DNA of 64,000 nucleotides from the NCBI GenBank assembly GCA_963814955.1, contig CAWFEX010000001.1, positions 310,001-374,000 of the forward strand. The letters are read 5' to 3'. Under the pieces are notes generated by a model that saw only the letters and a list, made by a program, of their open reading frames with translations, was not told where the DNA came from and ran no database searches. Source of the DNA: DATCJA01 sp963814955. GTDB taxonomy: Bacteria; Acidobacteriota; Vicinamibacteria; Vicinamibacterales; UBA2999. Shown piece by piece: positions 38,118 to 46,623 of the stretch; position 1 is the stretch's first letter; every line of letters starts with the position of its first letter. Both the position numbers and the translations under genes were made by a program.

Positions 38118-39641
38118 ATGAGGACCCTCGTCACTGTTGTTGTTTTCCTTCTGGTCGGTGCATCGGCCCACGCGGAGGAGTCCGTCTCGGCGGCTGCCTG
38201 TGAGCGTCTGGCGGCATCGCTGAAGCTCCCGAATACCACGGTGACCGCGGCGAAGCCGATTGCGGCCGGGCGGTTTACGCCACCCGGCGGCGGCGCATCG
38301 GCTGCGCAGGCCGCGGCCGGCCTGCCGGCGTTCTGCCGCGTTTCGCTGACGATCAAGCCTTCGTCGGACTCCGACATCAGGTCTGAGATCTGGCTGCCGA
38401 TGGCCGGCTGGAACGGCAAGTTCATGGCGCTCGGCAACGGCGCGTGGGGCGGATCGATTCAGTACGCCGCACTTGCCGAGACGCTGCAGCGTGGGTATGC
38501 GGCTGCCTCAACCGACACCGGACACACTGGCACCGATGCAAGCTTCGCCGTGGGTCACCCGGAAAAGCTGATCGATTTCGGCTATCGAGCCGTGCACGAG
38601 ACTGCGGTGCAGGGCAAGGCAACCGTCAGGGCGCTGTACGGCACGGCGCCGCGGATGTCGTATTTCAACGGCTGCTCTGGCGGGGGCCGTCAGTCGTTCA
38701 TGGAAGCGCAGCGATTCCCCGAGGATTTCGACGGCATCATCGCCGGCGCGCCTGGCTACAACCGCACCGACGCCGCTTTTCAGACGATTCAGATGATCCA
38801 GGCCACGCACAAGGACGCGGCCAGCTTCATTCCTGCGAGCAAGTTGCCGGCGATTCATCAGGCTGCGATCAACGCATGCGACAGCCAGGATGGCTTGAAG
38901 GACGGACTCATCAGCGAGCCCGCGAAGTGTCAATTCGATCCGGGTGTCATTGCCTGCAAGAGCGCAGACGGCCCGAGTTGCCTGACGATGCCGCAGGTTG
39001 TCGCGGCTCGTGCGATCTACGCGCCCGTCATCGACCCGCGGACGAAGCAGGAAGTGTCAACCGGTCTCGAACCGGGCAGCGAGCTGCACTGGGACTCGGT
39101 TGCCGGCAATCGACCGCATTCGATGTACAACGACCTGTTGAGATTCATCGTCTTCAAGGATCCGAACTGGGATTATCGAACGCTCGACGTTGCAAAGCAT
39201 CTCGATCTTGCGAGGAAGGCGGACGCCGGCATTCTGCTGGCGGATTCGACGGATCTGAAGCCCTTCGTGAGTCGTGGCGGCAAGTTGCTCATCTACCACG
39301 GCTGGGAGGATCAGAACATTCCCCCGCTTTCGTCGGTGAATTACTACACGAAGCTGTTGGCCACCATGGGTAAGCAGCAGGCCGACAGTGCGGTCCGGCT
39401 GTACATGGTGCCCGGCATGGGCCACTGTGGTGGTGGCGACGGTCCCAGCGTGTTCGACATGGTTGCCGCGCTGGAGCAGTGGCGTGAGCAGGGGCGGGCG
39501 CCCGCGGAGATTCTGGCGTCGAAGGTGCAGGACGGACAAGCGATCCGCACGCGGCCGCTGTGTCCGTATCCGCAGATTGCGCGCTACAAGGGATCGGGCA
39601 GCATCGACAAGGCCGAGAGCTTCTCGTGCCAGGCACCCTGA
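38118..39641 (+). CDS. Tannase/feruloyl-esterase family secreted esterase
   Basis: A 507-residue exported serine esterase of the tannase/feruloyl esterase family. A signal peptide (TVVVFLLVGASAHAEE) is followed by the nucleophile motif FNGCSGGGRQSF, an acidic site in IYHGWEDQNIPPL and the catalytic His in MGHCGGGDGP. The Cys before the nucleophile and the one after the His (GHC) fit the disulphide that joins Ser and His loops in this family. AAGGAG six bases before the ATG at 38118 decides the start over an in-frame ATG at 38103. Expected substrates are aromatic esters of plant matter (galloyl, feruloyl). Confidence 0.9.
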   Translation: MRTLVTVVVFLLVGASAHAEESVSAAACERLAASLKLPNTTVTAAKPIAAGRFTPPGGGASAAQAAAGLPAFCRVSLTIKPSSDSDIRSEIWLPMAGWNGKFMALGNGAWGGSIQYAALAETLQRGYAAASTDTGHTGTDASFAVGHPEKLIDFGYRAVHETAVQGKATVRALYGTAPRMSYFNGCSGGGRQSFMEAQRFPEDFDGIIAGAPGYNRTDAAFQTIQMIQATHKDAASFIPASKLPAIHQAAINACDSQDGLKDGLISEPAKCQFDPGVIACKSADGPSCLTMPQVVAARAIYAPVIDPRTKQEVSTGLEPGSELHWDSVAGNRPHSMYNDLLRFIVFKDPNWDYRTLDVAKHLDLARKADAGILLADSTDLKPFVSRGGKLLIYHGWEDQNIPPLSSVNYYTKLLATMGKQQADSAVRLYMVPGMGHCGGGDGPSVFDMVAALEQWREQGRAPAEILASKVQDGQAIRTRPLCPYPQIARYKGSGSIDKAESFSCQAP

Positions 39642-39644
39642 GGT

Positions 39645-39700
39645 ACGTAGTGTCCGGCTTCAGCCGGACTCCACGGTCCGCCTTAAGGCGGACACTACGT
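39645..39700. repeat. Double-hairpin palindrome ACGTAGTGTCCG... at a gene junction
   Basis: The outer arms ACGTAGTGTCCG and CGGACACTACGT are exact complements. Inside are two hairpins, GTCCGGC-TTCA-GCCGGAC and GTCCGCCTTAAGGCGGAC. It starts four bases after the tannase stop and spans the probable GTG start and signal-peptide n-region of the next gene. A shorter copy lies at 54301-54323. Confidence 0.8.
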
Positions 39701-41044
39701 CTGGGCACTCTGGTTCTTGTGCTCCTGGCCGGCACTGGCCCGGCCTCCGCACAGACCCCCTTTAACCGTCTTCGACTGATTGCGCCCGCCGCGCCCGGCG
39801 GCGGGTGGGATCAGACTGCGCGCGTCATGCAGCAGGTGGTCCAGCAGACGGGCATCGCGCGCACAGTCTCCGTAGAGAACGTTCCAGGCGCGGCCGGGTT
39901 GATCGGCCTCGCGCGGTTCATCGGCGCCGAGCGCGGCAACACCGACACGCTGATGGTTTCCGGTCTGATCATGCTTGGCGCGATCGTCACCCAGCGGTCG
40001 GCCGTGACCCTCGACGACGTGACGCCTATCGCGCGGTTGACGGGAGAGTACCAGGTGCTTACGGTGCCCGCTGCTTCGCCGTTCCGGACGCTGGACGACT
40101 TCGTTCGCGCGTTCAAGGAACGACCCGAAGCGATTTCGTGGGGCGGAGGGTCCGCGGGCGGCAGCGATCAGATTCTGGCGGGCCTGATCGCCGACGCTGT
40201 CGGGGTCGAGCCGCGCCGCGTCAACTACATCGCGTTCTCCGGCGGCGGCGAGTCGCTGTCGGCAATCCTCGGCGGTCAGGTCTCTGTCGGCGTCAACGGC
40301 CTGGCGGAATTTGCCGCGCAGATAGAGGCCGGAACGGTGCGGCCGCTGGCCATATCGAGCGGCGAACGGCTTCCCGGTCTCGACATTCCGACGCTGCGCG
40401 AGCAGGGCGTAGACGTCGAGTTCGAAAACTGGCGATCGGTTGTCGCGCCCCCAGGCATCAACGCCACGGATCGACGTCAACTGGAGGGGGCGGTCGATGC
40501 AATGGTGCGGTCTGCTGAATGGAAGGCGGCGCTCTCGCGCTTCAGGTGGATCGATCGATATCTGGCGGGCGATCCGTTTGCCCGTTTCGTGGACGCCGAA
40601 GAAGCGCGGGTGCAGGATATCCTCACGAAGTTCGGCACGGACCAGAGGGAAACACCATCGCTCACGGCGGCCGGTCCCTATCCGGCGATCGTCCTGTCGG
40701 GACTGGTGCTGTGCGGTCTGGCGACGGTCCTGGCGCGGGGCCGCGCGGCTTCAGCGCCAACTCGCGAGGCGGTCGCGGGCGCTTCGACCCTTCCCCAGGC
40801 TCAGAGTCGCGAGACTGCCGAGGGGCGCGGGTGGCGGCCAATAGCGCTGATCATCGTTGGCATTGTTCTCAACCTGGCTCTCGCTGAGCGCGCAGGATTC
40901 ATCGTGGCGTCGGCCGGGTTGTTCTGGTTCGTCGCGCGCGCCTTCGATCCTCGTCATCCGGTGCGCGACGCCTTGTTTGCGGTGGCCGTCTCAGTGGGCT
41001 GCTACCTGCTGTTCGGACGCGTGCTCGATCTGCAGCTGCCCTGA
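39650..41044 (+). CDS. TctC-TctB fusion: tricarboxylate-binding protein joined to small membrane subunit
   Basis: The first two-thirds is a Bug/TctC periplasmic substrate-binding protein: LRLIAPAAPGGGWDQTARVM, a NVPGAAGLIGLARF segment, ISWGGGSAGGSDQILAGLIA and YLAGDPFARFVDAEEARV. From about residue 340 it becomes a four-helix membrane domain typical of TctB (AIVLSGLVLCGLATVLARG; WRPIALIIVGIVLNLALAE; AVAVSVGCYLLFGRVLDL). The subunits are normally separate genes, so one chain may tether the binding protein to the TctA channel. No ATG fits. The best start is the GTG at 39650 inside a palindrome, followed by a signal peptide (LGTLVLVLLAGTGPASAQ). TctA follows. Confidence 0.82.
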   Translation: MSGFSRTPRSALRRTLRLGTLVLVLLAGTGPASAQTPFNRLRLIAPAAPGGGWDQTARVMQQVVQQTGIARTVSVENVPGAAGLIGLARFIGAERGNTDTLMVSGLIMLGAIVTQRSAVTLDDVTPIARLTGEYQVLTVPAASPFRTLDDFVRAFKERPEAISWGGGSAGGSDQILAGLIADAVGVEPRRVNYIAFSGGGESLSAILGGQVSVGVNGLAEFAAQIEAGTVRPLAISSGERLPGLDIPTLREQGVDVEFENWRSVVAPPGINATDRRQLEGAVDAMVRSAEWKAALSRFRWIDRYLAGDPFARFVDAEEARVQDILTKFGTDQRETPSLTAAGPYPAIVLSGLVLCGLATVLARGRAASAPTREAVAGASTLPQAQSRETAEGRGWRPIALIIVGIVLNLALAERAGFIVASAGLFWFVARAFDPRHPVRDALFAVAVSVGCYLLFGRVLDLQLP

Positions 41045-41046
41045 GC

Positions 41047-41093
41047 AGGTGGTAGGTGGTAGCCTACCGACTACCGCCCACCACCTACCACCT
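41047..41093. repeat. 7-nt array, 14-bp perfect inverted arms, between tctCB and tctA
   Basis: AGGTGGTAGGTGGT (41047-41060) and ACCACCTACCACCT (41080-41093) are exact complements; the centre holds CTACCGACTACCG. The units are GTAGGTG and CTACCGA heptamers. The array fills the whole spacer, starting two bases after one stop codon and ending two bases before the tctA ATG. No ribosome-binding motif is left ahead of tctA. Confidence 0.8.
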
Positions 41094-41095
41094 AG

Positions 41096-42604
41096 ATGAC
41101 CGACATCCTGACGGCGCTCGCCGCCGGTTTCGCAAACGCGATCACGCTGCCGCATCTCGGGTGGGCGCTGGTTGGTGTGACGCTGGGAACCGCGGTTGGC
41201 GTGCTTCCCGGCATCGGTCCGGCGCTGACGGTCGCCGTTCTGCTGCCCGTCACGTTCAACCTCGATCCGATCAGCGCCTTCATCATGTTCGGCGGGATTT
41301 ATTACGGGGCGATGTACGGCGGATCGACCACGAGCATCCTGCTCAACACCCCGGGTGAGACGGGATCCATCGCCACCGCCATCGACGGATACATGATGGC
41401 GCGCAAGGGCCGCGGCGCCGCGGCGCTCACGACGGCGGCCGTCGGATCGTTTGTCGCGGGCACGCTGGCCACCATCGCGTTGACCTTCTTCGCTCCGGTG
41501 CTCGCATCGGTGGCGCTGCGCTTCGGCCCTGCCGAGTACTTCGCGCTGACCATTGTCGCGTTTACTGCGGTGTCGGCGCTGCTCGGAACCTCGCTTTCCC
41601 GCGGACTGCTCAGCCTCTTCCTTGGTCTCGCGCTCGGCCTCGTCGGCATCGATCCCCTCACGGGAGAAGCGCGGTTTGCCTTCGGCATTCCCCAGCTGCT
41701 CGACGGCATCGACGTCGTCATCCTGGTCATCGGACTCTTCGCGGTGGGCGAAACGATGTATCAGGCCTGGCGGTACGGACGCGAAGAGATCGAAGCGGTC
41801 ACGCTGCACGACTTCACGGGAATGAGCCGCGAGGAATGGCGGCGATCGTGGAAGCCGTGGCTGCGGGGAACGGCGATTGGATTTCCGCTCGGCGTCCTGC
41901 CGTGCGGCGGCACGGTGATTCCGACGTTTCTCTCCTATCTCATTGAAAAGCGCCTGAGCGACACACCAGAGCAATTCGGGCATGGCGCGATCGAAGGCGT
42001 GGCCGGTCCGGAAGCCGCCAACAACGCGGCGGCGGCGGGAGTGCTCGTGCCGCTGCTGACACTCGGGCTTCCCTCGTCGGCGACGGCGGCAGTGATGCTG
42101 GCGGCGTTTCAGCAGTACGGGCTGCAGCCCGGACCGCTGCTGTTTTCGGCGCGTCCGGATCTCGTGTGGACGCTCATTGCAAGCCTGTACATCGGCAACG
42201 TCATGCTGCTGGTGCTCAATCTTCCGCTCGCGGGGGTCTGGGCCCGCATCATGCTCGTGCCGCGGCCGCTCCTTTTCGGCGGGATTCTCGTCCTGGCATC
42301 CCTTGGTGCGTATACGCTGAACCGCTCGATGCTCGACCTCGTTCTCCTGTACGTGGTCGGCGCCGTCGGATGTGCGATGCGGGTGTACGATTTTCCGCTG
42401 GTGCCCGCCGTTCTGGGACTCATTCTCGGACCGCTTTCGGAGCAGCATTTTCGCCGGGCGATGGCGATCAGCGAAGGCAATCTCTTCGTCTTCCTCTCGC
42501 GTCCGCTGTCGGCGACGCTGCTGGTGCTGGCGGTCGTGATCATGTTCGGCCCGAGGCTGCTGCGACGGTTGGCGGCCGACGGGGTGACGCCGGCAACTGG
42601 ATGA
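41096..42604 (+). CDS. tctA: TctA, large membrane subunit of tripartite tricarboxylate transporter
   Basis: A 502-residue polytopic inner-membrane protein matching TctA over its full usual length. It has the N-terminal motif VGVLPGIGPALTVAVLLPVT, the conserved GGIYYGAMYGGSTTSILLNT, then PGETGSIATAIDGY. The second half repeats the pattern (GPEAANNAAAAGVLVPLLTL, GLPSSATAAVMLAAFQ). It should form the sodium- or proton-coupled channel for tricarboxylates, fed by the TctC-TctB fusion encoded just upstream. The ATG at 41096 sits directly after the inverted heptamer array. Its stop overlaps the next start (ATGA). Confidence 0.93.
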   Translation: MTDILTALAAGFANAITLPHLGWALVGVTLGTAVGVLPGIGPALTVAVLLPVTFNLDPISAFIMFGGIYYGAMYGGSTTSILLNTPGETGSIATAIDGYMMARKGRGAAALTTAAVGSFVAGTLATIALTFFAPVLASVALRFGPAEYFALTIVAFTAVSALLGTSLSRGLLSLFLGLALGLVGIDPLTGEARFAFGIPQLLDGIDVVILVIGLFAVGETMYQAWRYGREEIEAVTLHDFTGMSREEWRRSWKPWLRGTAIGFPLGVLPCGGTVIPTFLSYLIEKRLSDTPEQFGHGAIEGVAGPEAANNAAAAGVLVPLLTLGLPSSATAAVMLAAFQQYGLQPGPLLFSARPDLVWTLIASLYIGNVMLLVLNLPLAGVWARIMLVPRPLLFGGILVLASLGAYTLNRSMLDLVLLYVVGAVGCAMRVYDFPLVPAVLGLILGPLSEQHFRRAMAISEGNLFVFLSRPLSATLLVLAVVIMFGPRLLRRLAADGVTPATG

Positions 42605-44004
42605 TGGTGGACGCCGACCCATACGACGTTGCCGTCGTCGGTGGCGGCAATGCGGGTCTGTGCGCGGCGCTCGCGGCGCGGCAGGCCGGCGCGAGCGTCA
42701 TCGTTCTCGAATGCGCACCTCGTGACTTCCGCGGCGGCAACAGCCGGCACACCCGCAATTTCCGATGTGCGCACGCGGCCCCGACCGACGTCCTCACCGA
42801 GTCGTATTCGGAGGATGAATTTCTCGCCGATCTGATGCGTGTCACCGCCAACGAGGCGGATGGTCCGCTCGCGCGGCTGCTTGTCGATCGTTCCTCGGGG
42901 TGTCCCGGCTGGATGCGACAGTTCGGCGTCCGATTCCAGCCGTCGCTCAGCGGCACGCTTCATCTGTCGCGAACCAACGCGTTTTTCCTCGGCGGCGGCA
43001 AGGCCCTCATGAACAGCTATTACGCCTACGCCGATCGAGCCGGTGTGACCTCGATCTACGACGCGGAAGTAGTCGGCCTCGAAATCGAGGACGGCGCCTT
43101 TCGCGCGGCGCTCGTCGAGGTGGACGGCCGCACTCAGCGGATCCAGGCGCGCGCTGTTGTCGTGGCCGCCGGCGGGTTTGAAGCCAATGTCGACTGGCTG
43201 CGTGAGATTTGGGGCGACGCGGCGGACAACTTCGTCATTCGCGGCACTCCCTACAACAAGGGCACCGTGCTCAAGTTGCTGCTCGACGCCGGCGCACAGC
43301 CGGTGGGTGACCCGAGCGAATGCCACGCCATCGCCGTTGACGCACGCGCGCCGCGCTTCGACGGAGGCATCGTGACACGCCTCGACTCGCTTCCGTTTGG
43401 CATCGTGGTCAACAAACATGGCGAGCGCTTCTATGACGAGGGCGAGGACGCGTGGCCGAAGCGCTACGCGATCTGGGGCCGCCTGATTGCCAGACAGCCC
43501 GACCAGATTGCTTTTTCGATCGTCGACGCGAAGGCGATGGGAACGTTCATGCCGTCCGTATTTCCGCCCGTTGCAGCCTCTTCGATCGGCGAGCTCGCGG
43601 CAGCCCTGAGTCTCCCGGCGGAGCGTTTCGAACAAACGGTCGCGGCATTCAATCGGGCGGTTCGTCCTGGCTCGTTCAATCACAGAGCGCTGGACGATTG
43701 CCACACCGAAGGCCTTGTTCCAGGCAAGTCGCACTGGGCTCAGCGTCTCGACACGCCGCCGTTCTGGGGTTATCCGCTTCGGCCTGGAATCACCTTCACG
43801 TACCTCGGCGTGAAAGTGGACGCGCACGGACGCGTGCTGTGGGCAAACGGCGAGCCGGCGCGCAACATCTATGCGGCCGGCGAGATCATGGCGGGCAACA
43901 TCCTGAGGCACGGATACATCGCCGGCATCGGCATGACGATCGGCACGGTGTTCGGCCGCATCGCCGGCGAACAGGCCGCGACGAATCAAGCGCGCGCAGG
44001 CTGA
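42601..44004 (+). CDS. tcuA: FAD-dependent tricarballylate dehydrogenase-like enzyme (TcuA-like)
   Basis: A 467-residue flavoprotein of the succinate dehydrogenase/fumarate reductase flavoprotein type. The FAD dinucleotide site is DVAVVGGGNAGLCAALAARQ. Substrate-site landmarks include GNSRHTRNFRCAH, GIVVNKHGERFYDEGEDAW, and the C-terminal NIYAAGEIMAGNILRHGYIA. The fit is best to TcuA, which oxidises tricarballylate to aconitate, and the neighbouring tricarboxylate transporter supports that. TcuB, the usual electron-accepting partner, is not adjacent. The ATG overlaps the tctA stop. The last four residues and the stop (ARAG) come from the palindrome at 43992-44015. Confidence 0.85.
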   Translation: MMVDADPYDVAVVGGGNAGLCAALAARQAGASVIVLECAPRDFRGGNSRHTRNFRCAHAAPTDVLTESYSEDEFLADLMRVTANEADGPLARLLVDRSSGCPGWMRQFGVRFQPSLSGTLHLSRTNAFFLGGGKALMNSYYAYADRAGVTSIYDAEVVGLEIEDGAFRAALVEVDGRTQRIQARAVVVAAGGFEANVDWLREIWGDAADNFVIRGTPYNKGTVLKLLLDAGAQPVGDPSECHAIAVDARAPRFDGGIVTRLDSLPFGIVVNKHGERFYDEGEDAWPKRYAIWGRLIARQPDQIAFSIVDAKAMGTFMPSVFPPVAASSIGELAAALSLPAERFEQTVAAFNRAVRPGSFNHRALDDCHTEGLVPGKSHWAQRLDTPPFWGYPLRPGITFTYLGVKVDAHGRVLWANGEPARNIYAAGEIMAGNILRHGYIAGIGMTIGTVFGRIAGEQAATNQARAG

Positions 44005-44105
44005 AGCCTGCGCGCTACGCGCAGATACACACCAGTAGCGCGCACGCTTTAGCCTGCGCGGTCGCGAGAGTACGCACCATGTAGCGCGCACGCTTTAGCG
44101 TGCGC
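43992..44105. repeat. Three REP-like palindromes in a row
   Basis: The first copy, at 43992-44015, has arms GCGCGCAGG/CCTGCGCGC around CTGAAG. An imperfect copy lies at about 44039-44060 (CGCACGCTTTAGCCTGCG), and a perfect one, GCGCACGCTTTAGCGTGCGC, at 44086-44105. The last two are each preceded by GTAGC. They fill the gap between the convergent tcuA-like and TPR genes. The first overlaps the tcuA stop. Confidence 0.8.
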
Positions 44106-44113
44106 GGCCACAG

Positions 44114-44950
44114 TTAACGCGATCCTTGGAGGTCGTGCGCGGAGAGGAATTTCGTCAGCTCGCGGTTCTCCGGGAAGTCCCTGGCGAGCGAGCGCGCCGT
44201 GGCAATGGCGTCCGGAAGATTGCGTTCGCGTACCTGCATGTCCCAGAGGGCGAACATCGCTTCGGCCTGCACGTACGGGGGCGACTGAACCTGGGTTGCC
44301 TCGAGCAGGGCCTGCAGGCCGCGCGTCTTGCTGCCTCCGCCCAGTAACCACCGTGTCCCGCGCGGAACCTTGGTGTCGACGACATAGTCGATCCAGGCGC
44401 GTGCGACGCGGGCCCTGACGTGCTGCGGATTCACTTTCAGCACGGCGTCCAGCGATTTCCGCGCTTCCCAGAACTCACTCCAGCCCGTCCGGTGTCCGAG
44501 AGTGGCCAGCTGCAGCCAGATCACATTGAGGTTGAACTTCCCGAGAAAGAAAAGCGCTTCGTGGTCGGCAGCATTCTGCTCGAGCCGTGAGCGTGCCTCG
44601 ACACGGCCCGTATCCACCTCTTGCATGAACGCCGCGAGCAGGTCCGGACACGATTCGCATCGGGCCCATGCGCGCGCCTTGTTGTCGGGGTTGCCCAACG
44701 CGCGCCGGATCTGGAAGTGGAGCGCGGAACTGCGTAACTCCGAAGCCGCCAGGTTCTGAGGATCTGCCGCGCGTGCCGCGAGCGCAAGCGCTGCGGCTTC
44801 CTCGTACTGTCCGCTATAGAACAGTCGGTGCGCTTCCTCCAGCGTCGCCCTTGTGGCCGTAGTCGCCCGTTCGCCCGCAGATGCGGGCGCGATTAGTACG
44901 GCGGTCGCGAGCGCCGCGGCCGCGAGTGGCGCCGCCAATGAAGTCTTCAC
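44114..44950 (-). CDS. Secreted TPR-like protein
   Basis: A 278-residue exported helical protein with a signal peptide (LAAAALATAVLIAPASAGE) followed by TPR-like helical pairs (EEAHRLFYSGQYEEAAALAL, AARAADPQNLAASELRS; HEALFFLGKFNLNVIWLQLA; NLPDAIATARSLARDFPENR). A Cys pair (ARCESCPDLLAAF) may form a disulphide. No enzymatic motif is visible. Proteins like this usually act as periplasmic scaffolds. It stands alone between the palindrome cluster and an outer-membrane protein operon on the same strand. Confidence 0.75.
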   Translation of the reverse strand: MKTSLAAPLAAAALATAVLIAPASAGERATTATRATLEEAHRLFYSGQYEEAAALALAARAADPQNLAASELRSSALHFQIRRALGNPDNKARAWARCESCPDLLAAFMQEVDTGRVEARSRLEQNAADHEALFFLGKFNLNVIWLQLATLGHRTGWSEFWEARKSLDAVLKVNPQHVRARVARAWIDYVVDTKVPRGTRWLLGGGSKTRGLQALLEATQVQSPPYVQAEAMFALWDMQVRERNLPDAIATARSLARDFPENRELTKFLSAHDLQGSR

Positions 44951-45067
44951 ATACCCTCGCGCGGGCTGATGGACTACAAGAACGGTGCCGCACCTCGATG
45001 CTGAGGTTGCGTGGTCGAAGATCGCTGAACATGTTGAGTATCGGCAATTCGCTCCAGCAGAGGCGGC

Positions 45068-45101
45068 CCGGTTTCATAACCGTCATTCGTTACGAAACCG
45101 G
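45068..45101 (-). terminator. Possible hairpin terminator after the outer-membrane protein gene
   Basis: CCGGTTTC (45068) pairs with GAAACCGG (45094), with further partial pairing of TAACCG and CGTTA inside. It lies 25 bases past the stop of the leftward beta-barrel gene. No T-run follows the stem, so a factor-independent terminator is only a possibility. Confidence 0.3.
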
Positions 45102-45125
45102 TGAGTCGGCCTTTGTGCGAAAAAT

Positions 45126-45621
45126 TACCAGTCGAACTCGAGCCCGATGCTTCCGGTCGAGCCATTGACGCGATCGCGAAGCGCATCGGTCAATGCCACC
45201 GCTCGATAGCCGGCGCCCACGTTGATCAAGATGTGATCGGTCACGCTGAATCCGACAGTTCCCTGCGGTTCGAACACCACGAACTCGTCCTTCACACCGA
45301 AACGAACAACACGGGCGAGGCCAGCATCCGGAGTGAGGCCAGCTGAGGTGCGTGCTCCAAAACGGATCGTTGGCGAAGGACCAGGCCCACGGATGAATGG
45401 CGCATTGATGCTGACAGGGAGTGTCGCCGTGCCTACACCGGCGAGCCCGCGCTTTCGTCCCCGACGTCGGTGACCTTGAAGTCCGGTGCGACGACGATTC
45501 CGTTGTGGATGCGTTCAACGACGAGCGGAGCGGGCGCTGGTGCCTGCTGTGCGAGCGCGGTCGAGGTCGTCACGATCAGCAGCAACGCTTGAAGAAAAGT
45601 GCGAACGTTCGATCTACGCAT
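45126..45621 (-). CDS. Small outer-membrane beta-barrel protein, one frameshift
   Basis: No single long frame shows this gene; I read it by joining two. A signal peptide (LQALLLIVTTSTALAQQ) leads to VAPDFKVTDVGDESAGS. Near 45432 the frame changes to TATLPVSINAPFIRGPGPSP, followed by alternating-strand sequence (GLARVVRFGVKDEFVVFEPQ; ILINVGAGYRAVALTDALRD; GSTGSIGLEFDW). The C-terminal Trp after alternating hydrophobic residues is the usual insertion signal of an outer-membrane barrel. The size of about 165 residues fits a small OmpA/OmpW-like barrel. The PEGA-domain gene lies directly upstream on the same strand. Confidence 0.65.
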
Positions 45622-45630
45622 GATGACCCT

Positions 45631-46426
45631 CTACTGCCGCGACAAACTGACGTTGAGCCGCTCGGTTTCGCCGGCGCGTGCATCGACGTCTGACGAGTAC
45701 GAGCGATAGCCCTCGCGACGAACCTCGATGCGATGCACTCCTGCCACCACGTCGAGTACCGAGCTGTTCGTCGGACGCAGGTCCCTGCCATAGCTCGCCG
45801 TCGATGAGCACCTCAGCGTCCGCGGGCTGCACTCGAATGGCAAGTGTGGCGACTCCCGCAGCCGGCGCCGCTCGCGGCCCTGCGCCCGGCCCGGAACGAC
45901 GAGGCGCGGCACCGCGCGGCGGGTTCGGCGGCGAGACCGGTCGGGGATCCTGCGCTTCGCCCGGAGGCAGTGTTTCCATCGCGTGGCGAATCCGGAACGT
46001 GCCGTTCGGCTGCAGGTAGATCATCTGACGAGCGGTGCGATGGCCCTGGAGGTACAGCGTGATCTCGTGCTCGCCCGGTTCGAGATGCAGCCGCTGCAAG
46101 AACCCGTCGAAGTCGTCTACGGTCCCGGCGTAATAGCCGTCGACGAAGACTTCGGTTTCTCGCGGGGCGACCTGGAGGCGCAGCGACGAATCTGGCGGAT
46201 ACGCGCCTGCATATCCGTAGGGGGGGAACCAGCCATATGGATAAAAGGGGGAATACCACGGGTCGTACAGGAACGGACGATAGTAGCCGCCCAGCACCAC
46301 GACCGATCGAGGAGCCGCTCTCACGTTTCCGCGCCGCTGCGCGCTGAGATCGATCGGTGCCGTCAGAATCGAACTGAAAAGTACGGCCGCACACACACTG
46401 GTCCTGAGGAATCGGGTCGAGGTCAA
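45631..46426 (-). CDS. PEGA-domain secreted protein, one frameshift
   Basis: An exported protein with a Tyr/Pro/Gly-rich linker (DPWYSPFYPYGWFPPYGYAG) followed by two PEGA domains: LRLQVAPRETEVFVDGYYAG with LHLEPGEHEITLYLQGHRT, and LAIRVQPADAEVLIDGELWQ with, in another frame, VVAGVHRIEVRREGYRSY. The frame break is near 45790. PEGA domains bind surface or cell-wall material in general terms; no enzyme is present. There is no ATG near the signal peptide. The best start is the TTG at 46426 with GGAGA six bases before it. It is in tandem with the barrel gene at 45126. Confidence 0.72.
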
Positions 46427-46623
46427 GGCGAGTCTCCTTGCAGGCGCGCCGGCGCGCGTCGCAACGGTTGTGCCGAGCGGGATCGGTCGTGGGGTGCGGA
46501 GGAATCGCGTCACAGCAGCCGGTGAAACGGGCAACTGTCGGTTGCCGGGGACACGGCTGTCCGTCGTCGCGGACGTGGGTTGTGGGGTCGGATGTTTCGG
46601 GGGCTGGCCTTACACGAGACCGA

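Noticed and set aside
40991..42622. A 543-codon open frame on the minus strand opposite tctA
   Set aside because: Its product is Arg/Glu/Gln/His-rich low-complexity sequence with no motif; it mirrors tctA codon bias in GC-rich DNA. The plus-strand product is a full-length TctA.
42109..44091. A 660-codon open frame on the minus strand opposite the tcuA-like gene
   Set aside because: It is an antisense shadow in GC-rich sequence with no signal or domain, whereas the plus strand has an FAD-binding enzyme with intact motifs.
46427..46623. A riboswitch upstream of the PEGA-domain gene (GEMM-like or cobalamin-like)
   Set aside because: A small hairpin (GGCAACTGTCGGTTGCC) and some GACGCG-type strings are present, but no complete conserved core could be aligned by eye.
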